From Arcanobacterium phocae (GTDB taxonomy: Bacteria > Actinomycetota > Actinomycetes > Actinomycetales > Actinomycetaceae): 64,000 nt of DNA. Under the pieces are notes generated by a model. The model was not told the origin of the DNA and made no database searches. It worked only from the letters and a program-made list of their open reading frames with translations. The number at the start of each line of letters is the position of its first letter. The first letter of the stretch is position 1. Below are positions 37,844 through 48,340 of the stretch, piece by piece. The stretch is from NCBI RefSeq assembly GCF_900105865.1, contig NZ_LT629804.1:558001-622000 (forward strand). The letters run 5' to 3'. The translations under genes were made by a program, and so were the position numbers.

Positions 37844-38059
37844 ACCCGCATCATACTCATGAGGAAAGGTGAAAAACTTGATAATCGGATCCCACAAGAA
37901 ACGCAACGGGCGATACAACACCCCAAGTTTTTCCGCACTAATCGTAGGATCCTCATCCAAATCACGTAGCCGTACGCACTCAACCCGCAACCACCACATA
38001 CACCAGGCCAGCAACCGCGAATTATCCACCGTAAACCGACCATAACGATCAGTATCCAT
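36794..38059 (-). CDS. Multi-TM Rhs-associated protein (left copy)
   Basis: 421 aa from ATG 38059; a GTG at 38086 overlapping the Rhs stop is the alternative. Soluble N-terminal region (DTDRYGRFTVDNSRLLAWCMWWLRVE), about four to five TM helices in the middle (roughly 185-285), and a C-terminal soluble part ending RRSIFTLTDFTW. It follows the complete Rhs gene immediately. A paralogue at 49089 is nearly identical except in patches (residues about 25-65, the first TM helices, and a short segment near 330). Unknown family; tip-specific immunity or a secretion accessory role is inferred. Confidence 0.6.
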   Translation of the reverse strand: MDTDRYGRFTVDNSRLLAWCMWWLRVECVRLRDLDEDPTISAEKLGVLYRPLRFLWDPIIKFFTFPHEYDAGEVDRLFAQGITAVEGGDQTTALSVVMSVEEKVASTNFDPSPYKDYLHRYRYLLMAGNARRQRAGLINLWFDMSHDWRERGSKGVYRFVDIAEFKFVQAFFSVALVLIGLLVPIWLSTGWYRLVPPVYMGLMCAWSYYTGRHLNGIISISVQILGWVIGGLPLIYLTEVMSRGVIWSWSSGAIVGFVLANHYAYKICQYRANKYGPFGCLWARHITKNTYELLMVDSEGNKVWHYQITGWYKNVDATLSDWLSIDLRGDCRNKGWQSRPFEGWFMCYPALVVPRTEGLRLRSPVDWKEARAHTPGIDDEVVDEFFTNKLTIPLSPPTHLLEGGPQVLPRRSIFTLTDFTW

Positions 38060-38073
38060 AACTTCTTTCACTT

Positions 38074-41000
38074 TTACTTCTCCCACGGCAAACCAATAAT
38101 ATGAACATCACGAGAACGAACCGGACTCGTAGGACCAGCTTGATACTCATACGTCGCTATTTCTTTACCATCAACAGCTTTATCAAAATTCATCATCCGA
38201 ACCTCACCAGTTTCCACATACTTCTCACCTATCGCAAAAATCTTATCCGGATTTTCTATCGACGTTCGAGGATCATACCCAAACGTTTCAGAACCTAAAT
38301 AATCATCAATATTGTCATATCCCTTTTGACCAAACTGGAATGGCGATACCCCATATAAATCACCATAATAAGCCCTACCCCGAGCTTTAATCCCAGAACC
38401 CACACCACGCATGAGCATATTACGCGGATTAAACATCCCATCTTTAATAGTCCCACCAAACCCCTGGTCGTTTTCACGGCCTACCAAACCATTCAGGCCA
38501 TACTCAAGCACACTAGAGGCACCATCTTCTACCGTATCCCCAACAAAAGACACCCCAAAACGAGCCACACGCCCACCAGCCCCAGACAGCGCATTCAAAC
38601 CATCCTTCGCACCTTTAACAAGCTTTCCTACCCGCTTTATTTTAGTAAGGCCTTTACCGAACCAACCGAGTGCCGCTCCGGCACCTAAACCAGCTAGAAC
38701 ACCAATGCCAACACCTAACCAGTCAACCGACCCGCTAAGAGTTTTCTCAGCAACGACCTGAACCCCAGCACCAAGCAATACCCCAGCAACCGGAAGGCCC
38801 ACACCGGTAAACATCAGTCCTACACCAACACCTATAGCAAGACCGCCTACTACGTTTTCCCAACTCAATCCGTTCTGTTGAACCTTGTGCCATAGGCTTG
38901 TTGACCGGTTGTTGTTATAAGCAGCGAGTTCTTGATCGGTGACTGGTTTCAGGCCTAACGGGTCGGATAAAGACAACGGGTTGTTCGCCGCATAGTTATA
39001 CGGGTTTGCTTCCCATACCACGCCTGGTAGCGGGGGTAGGGGGTCGTGGGTAAGGAAACCATACGTGGTGGGGTCATACACGCGTGCTCCTAACCATGCT
39101 AGGCCGCCAATATGTAGGCTCCCACTACCAACACCTATCCCATCAGGCAGACTGGGAAGATGATGATGAGTTATCTGATACGGGTTATCTAACCGTATAT
39201 TCACCGACTCACGCCAACTACCGGTATTTGTGGGGATTCCTAGATCGATACCACCAGTGATACTAAAGAATGGTTGATGGTCTACACCAACAAGATTGTA
39301 TACCGGGCGTCCATAATCCCATTCAATATCCGTATCACCCACCCGGTCAAGGAAACCCAGAGAGTTAACATGAACATCAGTACGGGTTGTGTGTCCATGA
39401 CCATCACGCTCAACAATAGTCTGTAACCAGCCTCGTTCATCCCACACATATTCGTGAGTCTTACCATTACTAGCAACACGTGTTAAGCGTTGACCTTGAC
39501 CACTATAGGTATACCCCCACTCGGTAGCGTGACCATCACGTGTTGTACTCACACGCGTTAGTTCACTTGCCTGGTTATAGGTAAAACGTGTTGATTCACT
39601 ATGACCATCAGGAGTGTTAGCATGGTTAATGTTGATGATTCGGCCAGCGCAATCGTATTCATAGGTTGTAGAATTACCATCTAGCTGGCGAACTTTTACT
39701 AGCCAGCCAGCATCGTTATACGTATAAGTATAAGAACCATGTTCGTTTCTAATACTCGTTATCCGACCGAACGCGTCACGAGTAATACTCGTGGATTGAC
39801 CATGATAATGATGAGAGATGAAACCATCAACATAGGCCCACGTATGGTTCTCATCTGCACAATCACACGATACGACCCGTCCAGCATTATCGTATCCAAA
39901 ACGCACTTTACCTAAAACACTATGATCAACACCCTCTAGGCGGCCATGCTCATCATAAGAATAGCCTACCTGGTGACCGTCTTCTGTTGTATAACAAATG
40001 CGTTGACCATCTTTGTTATACGCCCAACGAGATTGCACAGAAACCTGGCTGGAACCACCATGAGCTACGTGACGTGTTTGAGATACCAGGCGGCCTTGCC
40101 GGTCATACTCTAATACATGTTCAACTGGTTTAGTTTGGTTTTTATCAGTCCAATCACTCACCACAAGCCGGTGATTATCTCGATCCCTCTCAACACGGCT
40201 CAATAGCCGACCATCACCATAACAAGCCACCAAGTCACCATTATTGTCATACTCAACAGATCGGCGGCGACCATCTGGATCAACCTGACTCAACACGCGA
40301 CCTGCTTGATCATACCCCCACGAGGTAACCCGCCCGAGTTGATCTTTTACACCAACAATATTACCTGCAGCATCGTATGACCTTTCACTGACTGTCCCAC
40401 TAGGATCACACACACGAATAAGCCGGCCACGTTCATCATACGAATAGCGTGTTTTACCACCCACACCGTTAGTCACGCTCACCAATTGACCGGCAGCATC
40501 ATAGGCGAATTTACGGATACCAGTTTTAATATCCGAACTATATGTTACCCGCCCGCACTTATCATATTTACGAACAATCTGACCGATGCCGGGCACCCAT
40601 GCACGAGTTAAACGCCCCAGACCATCATACGAGTACGTTGCTTTTTCTCCGACCGCGTTCACGCGTTCAACCACCCGTGAATCAGCATCATAACCAAACC
40701 GCGTTAGCCCACTCCCAGGCTCATCAACACTAGATAACCGGCCACACTCATCATACGTATAAGTAGTGTGCCGGCCTTCAGGACTAACCACCTGCGTGAC
40801 ACGCCCAGCAAGATCACGCGTCATAACAGTTAGCCCGCCATCACCATCAAGTAGTTCAACAGGCCGACCCAACGCATCATACGTCACAATACTCGCCCCA
40901 CCAAAAGGATCACTACTCTTTACCGGCCGGCCATACTCATCAAACTCAATAACACCATCAACACGACCACGACTATCATAAGCAACACTTTGCTTAAGGC

Positions 41001-43629
41001 CATGGCGAACCGTATTTTTCACCCCGGTAGGATCTTCAACCCCAACCAAAAAACCATTCTTACTATACGTATATGACCAGCTTCCCCCAACCGGATCAAC
41101 AATCGACGTCAAACGAGACAACCCGTCATGAACAAACGAATACCCAGCACCATCAGGCAAAACAAGAACGCTGAGATTCCCTAAATCATCAAACTCACGC
41201 CGGACAGTACGCCCAAGCGCATCAGTATAACTATCAACATCCCCCGCATCATTATACGAATAATGGATTTTCGCATGATACGGATCATCCACAACACTCA
41301 ACCGACCCGAACCATCATACTCAAACCGCCACATGGCACCATCAGGATCACGCCGCGAAACCAACAACCCACGATCATCATACCGATACTCAGTCACATA
41401 ACCCAAAGCAGTACTCACTTTAGTAACACGACCGGCATCATCACGTTCTAGATAAACCTTATCGCCAACAGCATTAGTGATAGAAACAAGATCACCATGA
41501 ACGTCATAACCAAAATCAATCCGAACACCCATCGGATCAATAACATACTCAATCAACCCTTGCCGCCACGAAAGCCGGGTAACACCCCCACACCCATCTA
41601 TAATCCGGCAAGGATAACGCACATCATCATCCGCATACTCATAAGCTAACGTTGACCCATCACCATTAACCAGTAGCGTTAACCGATCAAACCCATCCCA
41701 CTCATAATCAACACGACCACCCGCAGGTAACACATCACGCACAACACGAGACCGCTCATCATACAAATGAATCGTCGCATTACCCTCACGATCACGCACC
41801 TGAACAAGATTGCCATACTTATCATAAGACATCGACTGACGGTTACCATCACAATCAATAACCCCAACCGTTCGCCCAAGCCCATCACCAATCCACGTAT
41901 TACTACGCGAACCATCCTCATCACTCACAGCCGTCACCCCACCAGGCAAATAAGAAAAACGAGTCGTGCGCCCATGCGGTGAAACCTGCGAGAGAACCCG
42001 ACCGTCGTCGTCAAACGTATTCACACACTCAACCACACCCGAAACATCACTCACAGAAACAATAAAATCACGCCCATCCCACGCATAAGAACGTGAACCA
42101 TGAGGCAAACACACTTCTACTAAACGCCGTAAACCATCATAAATATACTCAATTCTTTGCCCACCACTATCACGAACAACAGCCAAACGATCTTCACAAT
42201 ACTCACACTCAAACCAACGACCCCAATGATTTTCACAGCGACTCACACGCCCATCACCATCACGGTAAACCCACACCGAATCAACAAACCCAGAACCATA
42301 CGCAACCAACAAACCCGCAACATCAAAAACCCACCGGTTTCCCTGATTATCGTTAACCACCCACACATCATCCACACGCACTTCGGCCGGAACACCCAAC
42401 AACTCTAATTCACGGACACTACCAGATTGAACCCAAAACGACTCCCGCAACGCACGCCACTGATCGCTTCCCGAAACCACAGGGAAAACAATCCGACGAC
42501 CATCATCACGAACCCACACAATCTCCGTATCACCAACAATAAGACGCTGATCGACAACGGACCACCAACCAACACCACACACACCCACATCAACACTCTT
42601 ATCCGTACGCTGCAAAGCAGACAACACAGAATTAAACATACGGGAAAATACCAGCGAAGAACTAACACCCGCAAAACCCAAATCAACCTCAGGCTCAACA
42701 AAATTACCCGTCACAGTATTCACCGGATCATCCGAATACCCCGTCGTCGGAACCATACCAACAAAAGCCAACGGACCAAGAACCACATGCTCACGCGTAA
42801 TACGAGAATTTTGCAACACAGCAGCCAACGCAGCATCAGATAACGTCACAACACCACCACTACCATCAGCCTCACGAAACGCAGCAGCAACCAACGAAAT
42901 CCAGTCCGCATCATTCATATTCGCGTCAATATGCCGGCGCATAGAAGATATAAAATCAGCCATACCCGCGATGGTCGATTCGCTCTCCTCCTTCCACGTC
43001 CACCCAGCTTCAAAATCATTGTAAGCATTCTCAAAACGCTGAACTGCTGCAGACAAGTCATCACACACCCCACGGCATGCTACAACCCACGAATCCAAAT
43101 CACCTGGACGAGCTGAAGAAACCGGTGCTGTGCCAGCACTACTCCCTAAAACAGGATTATCTCGACCACTCCTAGGCGCATCCACAGATATATTCGGAGC
43201 ATCGAAAGGTTCTTGCTGGAAATCAATAACCGGCTCAGACCACGACCAGCGATATACGAAATCTGGTCCCCACCAATCTTCACGCGCATTTTCCCACTCA
43301 GCATGTTCTTTTTCCCACGCCCGAGCCTTCTCTCGGCGGGCCTGCTCTTCTTTCGCTACTTCCGCTGCCCTATTAATCGACGACACCAGCGAATAAAGCA
43401 TTGCGCGAATATTCGTACTATCCGTACGCTGAACTGATAAATTATTAACAAACTGCTGAGCAAAAACCCCACGAAAATCCACATTAGCCTGCTCACCAAC
43501 TGAATCAATACGACTCATAGCATCAGCAAAAGCATTAATCGAATTCAAGCACTGAGTACGTAAACCCGCACAGACAGCCTCTTGGGAAGGACCCCAAACA
43601 TCCTCTTCAGCACCATGCAACTTACTCAC
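38074..43629 (-). CDS. Complete Rhs/YD-repeat polymorphic toxin, candidate T7SS effector
   Basis: 1851 aa from GTG 43629. Residues 1-120 and about 185-290 are helical, with FENAYNDFEAGW in the second region; this resembles WXG/LXG-type substrate domains. A DUF6531-like start follows (DDPVNTVTGNFVEPEVDLGF, about 308-330), then roughly 25 YD repeats, the Rhs core (about 1505-1558, RVYDPTTYGFL to LSLSDPLGL) and a variable tip (1560-1851). The tip opens with a Gly-rich hydrophobic stretch (IGVGVGLMFTGVGLPVAG) and ends DVHIIGLPWEK; I recognise no catalytic family. Residues from about 416 on lie in the inverted repeat. Followed directly by the multi-TM gene. Confidence 0.85.
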   Translation of the reverse strand: MSKLHGAEEDVWGPSQEAVCAGLRTQCLNSINAFADAMSRIDSVGEQANVDFRGVFAQQFVNNLSVQRTDSTNIRAMLYSLVSSINRAAEVAKEEQARREKARAWEKEHAEWENAREDWWGPDFVYRWSWSEPVIDFQQEPFDAPNISVDAPRSGRDNPVLGSSAGTAPVSSARPGDLDSWVVACRGVCDDLSAAVQRFENAYNDFEAGWTWKEESESTIAGMADFISSMRRHIDANMNDADWISLVAAAFREADGSGGVVTLSDAALAAVLQNSRITREHVVLGPLAFVGMVPTTGYSDDPVNTVTGNFVEPEVDLGFAGVSSSLVFSRMFNSVLSALQRTDKSVDVGVCGVGWWSVVDQRLIVGDTEIVWVRDDGRRIVFPVVSGSDQWRALRESFWVQSGSVRELELLGVPAEVRVDDVWVVNDNQGNRWVFDVAGLLVAYGSGFVDSVWVYRDGDGRVSRCENHWGRWFECEYCEDRLAVVRDSGGQRIEYIYDGLRRLVEVCLPHGSRSYAWDGRDFIVSVSDVSGVVECVNTFDDDGRVLSQVSPHGRTTRFSYLPGGVTAVSDEDGSRSNTWIGDGLGRTVGVIDCDGNRQSMSYDKYGNLVQVRDREGNATIHLYDERSRVVRDVLPAGGRVDYEWDGFDRLTLLVNGDGSTLAYEYADDDVRYPCRIIDGCGGVTRLSWRQGLIEYVIDPMGVRIDFGYDVHGDLVSITNAVGDKVYLERDDAGRVTKVSTALGYVTEYRYDDRGLLVSRRDPDGAMWRFEYDGSGRLSVVDDPYHAKIHYSYNDAGDVDSYTDALGRTVRREFDDLGNLSVLVLPDGAGYSFVHDGLSRLTSIVDPVGGSWSYTYSKNGFLVGVEDPTGVKNTVRHGLKQSVAYDSRGRVDGVIEFDEYGRPVKSSDPFGGASIVTYDALGRPVELLDGDGGLTVMTRDLAGRVTQVVSPEGRHTTYTYDECGRLSSVDEPGSGLTRFGYDADSRVVERVNAVGEKATYSYDGLGRLTRAWVPGIGQIVRKYDKCGRVTYSSDIKTGIRKFAYDAAGQLVSVTNGVGGKTRYSYDERGRLIRVCDPSGTVSERSYDAAGNIVGVKDQLGRVTSWGYDQAGRVLSQVDPDGRRRSVEYDNNGDLVACYGDGRLLSRVERDRDNHRLVVSDWTDKNQTKPVEHVLEYDRQGRLVSQTRHVAHGGSSQVSVQSRWAYNKDGQRICYTTEDGHQVGYSYDEHGRLEGVDHSVLGKVRFGYDNAGRVVSCDCADENHTWAYVDGFISHHYHGQSTSITRDAFGRITSIRNEHGSYTYTYNDAGWLVKVRQLDGNSTTYEYDCAGRIININHANTPDGHSESTRFTYNQASELTRVSTTRDGHATEWGYTYSGQGQRLTRVASNGKTHEYVWDERGWLQTIVERDGHGHTTRTDVHVNSLGFLDRVGDTDIEWDYGRPVYNLVGVDHQPFFSITGGIDLGIPTNTGSWRESVNIRLDNPYQITHHHLPSLPDGIGVGSGSLHIGGLAWLGARVYDPTTYGFLTHDPLPPLPGVVWEANPYNYAANNPLSLSDPLGLKPVTDQELAAYNNNRSTSLWHKVQQNGLSWENVVGGLAIGVGVGLMFTGVGLPVAGVLLGAGVQVVAEKTLSGSVDWLGVGIGVLAGLGAGAALGWFGKGLTKIKRVGKLVKGAKDGLNALSGAGGRVARFGVSFVGDTVEDGASSVLEYGLNGLVGRENDQGFGGTIKDGMFNPRNMLMRGVGSGIKARGRAYYGDLYGVSPFQFGQKGYDNIDDYLGSETFGYDPRTSIENPDKIFAIGEKYVETGEVRMMNFDKAVDGKEIATYEYQAGPTSPVRSRDVHIIGLPWEK
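39071..42382 (-). repeat. 3.3-kb inverted repeat, left arm (Rhs core)
   Basis: Near-identical to 43972-47283 in inverted orientation. Coordinates of matching bases sum to 86354 at both ends and at interior check points, so no gaps are apparent. Encoded proteins differ at only about 9-10 of ~1104 residues. Identity stops abruptly at the start of the Rhs core signature on one side and at codon ~416 on the other. Confidence 0.92.
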
Positions 43630-43971
43630 AACAAACCGCCAATCACATCAAAATCAACATGCTAGAGGTATAAAACTAGCGAAAAGCAACCTGACAACAC
43701 AACGTTAACCACATATCAACCAATATTCTACCCACAACTACCATATTTGGAATATTACCCTATGGTCATACTGACATGACTCCAATGATGTGCAGCACTT
43801 AGTGCCCTACAGTTCCCCATAATTAATGCTCCGACAATGTCTGTTCGCTATTACAATATAAACCGTTATCCTTTGTACCGATAGTGCCTATAGGTCTGTA
43901 TTTTATAAACAGAAGCTAAGCGTTTTTAGATGCGGTATGCATGAGATGGAGTCGTTAAATATTCCTGGCTT
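42383..43971. other. Candidate invertible segment carrying the Rhs N-terminus
   Basis: This 1,589-bp spacer between the arms holds the start, secretion-type N-terminus and DUF6531-like part of the left Rhs gene (minus strand), plus 307 bp of AT-rich noncoding DNA (43630-43936). No gene or clear terminator is seen in the noncoding part; the promoter of the Rhs gene must lie there. Recombination between the arms would flip the segment and join this N-terminus in frame to the right-hand gene. Confidence 0.6.
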
Positions 43972-46900
43972 AGTGCGTGTGGATGATGTGTGGGTGGTTA
44001 ACGATAATCAGGGAAACCGGTGGGTTTTTGATGTTGCGGGTTTGTTGGTTGCGTATGGTTCTGGGTTTGTTGATTCGGTGTGGGTTTACCGTGATGGTGA
44101 TGGGCGTGTGAGTCGCTGTGAAAATCATTGGGGTCGTTGGTTTGAGTGTGAGTATTGTGAAGATCGTTTGGCTGTTGTTCGTGATAGTGGTGGGCAAAGA
44201 ATTGAGTATATTTATGATGGTTTACGGCGTTTAGTAGAAGTGTGTTTGCCTCATGGTTCACGTTCTTATGCGTGGGATGGGCGTGATTTTATTGTTTCTG
44301 TGAGTGATGTTTCGGGTGTGGTTGAGTGTGTGAATACGTTTGACGACGACGGTCGGGTTCTCTCGCAGGTTTCACCGCATGGGCGCACGACTCGTTTTTC
44401 TTATTTGCCTGGTGGGGTGACGGCTGTGAGTGATGAGGATGGTTCGCGTAGTAATACGTGGATTGGTGATGGGTTTGGGCGAACGGTTGGGGTTATTGAT
44501 TGTGATGGTAACCGTCAGTCGATGTCTTATGATAAGTATGGCAATCTTGTTCAGGTGCGTGATCGTGAGGGTAATGCGACGATTCATTTGTATGATGAGC
44601 GGTCTCGTGTTGTGCGTGATGTGTTACCTGCGGGTGGTCGTGTTGATTATGAGTGGGATGGGTTTGATCGGTTAACGCTACTGGTTAATGGTGATGGGTC
44701 AACGTTAGCTTATGAGTATGCGGATGATGATGTGCGTTATCCTTGCCGGATTATAGATGGGTGTGGGGGTGTTACCCGGCTTTCGTGGCGGCAAGGGTTG
44801 ATTGAGTATGTTATTGATCCGATGGGTGTTCGGATTGATTTTGGTTATGACGTTCATGGTGATCTTGTTTCTATCACTAATGCTGTTGGCGATAAGGTTT
44901 ATCTAGAACGTGATGATGCCGGTCGTGTTACTAAAGTGAGTACTGCTTTGGGTTATGTGACTGAGTATCGGTATGATGATCGTGGGTTGTTGGTTTCGCG
45001 GCGTGATCCTGATGGTGCCATGTGGCGGTTTGAGTATGATGGTTCGGGTCGGTTGAGTGTTGTGGATGATCCGTATCATGCGAAAATCCATTATTCGTAT
45101 AATGATGCGGGGGATGTTGATAGTTATACTGATGCGCTTGGGCGTACTGTCCGGCGTGAGTTTGATGATTTAGGGAATCTCAGCGTTCTTGTTTTGCCTG
45201 ATGGTGCTGGGTATTCGTTTGTTCATGACGGGTTGTCTCGTTTGACGTCGATTGTTGATCCGGTTGGGGGAAGCTGGTCATATACGTATAGTAAGAATGG
45301 TTTTTTGGTTGGGGTTGAAGATCCTACCGGGGTGAAAAATACGGTTCGCCATGGCCTTAAGCAAAGTGTTGCTTATGATAGTCGTGGTCGTGTTGATGGT
45401 GTTATTGAGTTTGATGAGTATGGCCGGCCGGTAAAGAGTAGTGATCCTTTTGGTGGGGCGAGTATTGTGACGTATGATGCGTTGGGTCGGCCTGTTGAAC
45501 TACTTGATGGTGATGGCGGGCTAACTGTTATGACGCGTGATCTTGCTGGGCGTGTCACGCAGGTGGTTAGTCCTGAAGGCCGGCACACTACTTATACGTA
45601 TGATGAGTGTGGCCGGTTATCTAGTGTTGATGAGCCTGGGAGTGGGCTAACGCGGTTTGGTTATGATGCTGATTCACGGGTGGTTGAACGCGTGAACGCG
45701 GTCGGAGAAAAAGCAACGTACTCGTATGATGGTCTGGGGCGTTTAACTCGTGCATGGGTGCCCGGCATCGGTCAGATTGTTCGTAAATATGATAAGTGCG
45801 GGCGGGTAACATATAGTTCGGATATTAAAACTGGTATCCGTAAATTCGCCTATGATGCTGCCGGTCAATTGGTGAGCGTGACTAACGGTGTGGGTGGTAA
45901 AACACGCTATTCGTATGATGAACGTGGCCGGCTTATTAGTGTGTGTGATCCTAGTGGGACAGTCAGTGAAAGGTCATACGATGCTGCAGGTAATATTGTT
46001 GGTGTAAAAGATCAACTCGGGCGGGTTACCTCGTGGGGGTATGATCAAGCAGGTCGCGTGTTGAGTCAGGTTGATCCAGATGGTCGCCGCCGATCTGTTG
46101 AGTATGACAATAATGGTGACTTGGTGGCTTGTTATGGTGATGGTCGGCTATTGAGCCGTGTTGAGAGGGATCGAGATAATCACCGGCTTGTGGTGAGTGA
46201 TTGGACTGATAAAAACCAAACTAAACCAGTTGAACATGTATTAGAGTATGACCGGCAAGGCCGCCTGGTATCTCAAACACGTCACGTAGCTCATGGTGGT
46301 TCCAGCCAGGTTTCTGTGCAATCTCGTTGGGCGTATAACAAAGATGGTCAACGCATTTGTTATACAACAGAAGACGGTCACCAGGTAGGCTATTCTTATG
46401 ATGAGCATGGCCGCCTAGAGGGTGTTGATCATAGTGTTTTAGGTAAAGTGCGTTTTGGATACGATAATGCTGGACGGGTCGTATCGTGTGATTGTGCAGA
46501 TGAGAACCATACGTGGGCCTATGTTGATGGTTTCATCTCTCATCATTATCATGGTCAATCCACGAGTATTACTCGTGACGCGTTCGGTTGGATAACGAGT
46601 ATTAGAAACGAACATGGTTCTTATACTTATACGTATAACGATGCTGGCTGGCTAGTAAAAGTTCGCCAGCTAGATGGTAATTCTACAACCTATGAATACG
46701 ATTGCGCTGGCCGAATCATCAACATTAACCATGCTAACACTCCTGATGGTCATAGTGAATCAACACGTTTTACCTATAACCAGGCAAGTGAACTAACGCG
46801 TGTGAGTACAACACGTGATGGTCACGCTACCGAGTGGGGGTATACCTATAGTGGTCAAGGTCAACGCTTAACACGTGTTGCTAGTAATGGTAAGACTCAC

Positions 46901-48307
46901 GAATATGTGTGGGATGAACGAGGCTGGCTGCAAGAGGTTATTGAGCGTGATGGTCATGGACACACAACCCGTACTGATGTTCATGTCAACGCTTTAGGGT
47001 TTTTGGACCGGGTTAATGATACGGATATTGAATGGGATTATGGACGCCCGGTATACAATCTTGTTGGTGTAGACCATCAACCATTCTTTAGTATCACTGG
47101 TGGTATCGATCTAGGAATCCCTACAAATACCGGTAGTTGGCGTGAATCGGTGAATATGCGGTTAGATAACCCGTATCAGATAACTCATCATCATCTTCCC
47201 AGTCTGCCTGATGGGATAGGTGTTGGTAGTGGGAGCCTACATATTGGCGGCCTAGCATGGTTAGGAGCACGCGTGTATGACCCTACCACCTACAGTTTCC
47301 TTACCCGTGACCCGTTGCCGGCATTGCCTGGCGTGGTATGGGAAGCAAACCCGTATAATTACGCGGCGAACAACCCGTTGTCTTTATCCGACCCACTCGG
47401 ACTCAAACCAGTCACCGATCAAGAACTGGCCGCATACAACGCAAACCGATCAACATCTTTCTGGGAGGATACTACTAGTTTCTTTGCAAATAACTGGGAA
47501 TATATTGCTGCTGGAGTGGCGGTTGTTGTTGGAATAGGTGTTGCTGCTACGGGTGTTGGTGGTCCGTTGGGTGCTGCGATTATTTCTGGTGCGTTGATAT
47601 CTGGTGGTGTTTCTATTGGGTCGCAAAAATATTCCACTGGTAGTGTCGATTTTTGGCAGGTTGGTAAAGAGGCGTTGGTTGGTGGTGTTCTTGGTGGTAT
47701 CGGTGCGGGTGCGTCAAATCTTGTATCGTCGAAACTCTTGCAGTATTCGTCAACAGCTAGGTCTGCTTTAGCAGAAAATCTAGGCAATGAGGCGGTTAAG
47801 AAGGCTGGTAGTGGTGTGTTGGCGATGGTTAAAGGTCAAACGAAGTTATCAGTTGCAACTAAGATAGCAGCTGAAAGTGATGTTTTTGCGAAAAGTAGCC
47901 TTGCCCTTTCCAATATAGGGGGCGAAGTGGCATCGAATTTTGCTACGGCAAACGCGGGGTATGTGATTGACGTGGTCAGTGATCCGGCTCGTGATTTTAG
48001 TGCTCATGATCTCCTCCTCACGAATATTAATGCAGGTGTCTCTAGTGGAGTTAGTGCATATGGAAATCTGTTTAAAGTAAGCGAGACCGCTAATCTTGGG
48101 AATACTTTTGATGACAATGCGGTAAAACTTATCATCAATGGTGGGACAACAGCCGTTACGAGTGGAGTAAATATGAGTGTTGATGCTAGCGTGAATTATC
48201 TCATGGGTGAAGACTATCAAATCGGTACTGAACTTACTAAAACTGGAGTAACAGACATGGGTGATGTGCTACATGAGAGTATCCCTCAGATCAACATTGG
48301 CAATTAA
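43937..48307 (+). pseudogene. Rhs gene lacking its N-terminal domain (silent alternative toxin)
   Basis: 1456 codons. Only 11-12 residues precede the shared part (EMESLNIPGLV, a diverged version of ELELLGVPAEV in the left gene), so the helical and DUF6531-like domains are absent. No convincing Shine-Dalgarno precedes the ATG at 43937. YD repeats and core match the left gene, but the tip (about 1160-1456) is different: a Gly/Ala-rich hydrophobic region (VAVVVGIGVAATGVGGPLG) and a tail ending SIPQINIGN. Intact from residue 13 to the end, so it would be functional if the N-terminus were joined by inversion. Immunity-type genes follow at once. Confidence 0.75.
43972..47283 (+). repeat. 3.3-kb inverted repeat, right arm (Rhs core)
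   Basis: Partner of 39071-42382. Visible protein-level differences include Leu/Phe in IGDG(L/F)GRT, Arg/Ser in RLI(R/S)VCD, Arg/Trp in DAFG(R/W)ITS and a small cluster near 46930-47020. Beyond 47283 synonymous differences accumulate and the tips become unrelated after LAAYN. Confidence 0.92.
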
Positions 48308-48340
48308 GCACAATAATGATAATGCTTACGAAAGGATGAA

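Noticed and set aside
39282-43437. Many open frames antisense to the Rhs genes, some rich in Thr/Ile/Arg
   Set aside because: They mirror codon bias of the YD repeats, occur identically in both arms, and have no start sites or known domains.
39071-47283. Inverted Rhs pair as a pure assembly artefact
   Set aside because: Arms differ at several positions, the two tips and downstream genes are different, and coordinates are collinear. An artefactual orientation of the spacer remains possible and is noted in the finding.
38074-48307. Rhs arms read as a tandem DNA repeat or CRISPR-like array
   Set aside because: Periodicity comes from protein-level YD repeats of varied sequence; no conserved repeat-spacer structure exists.
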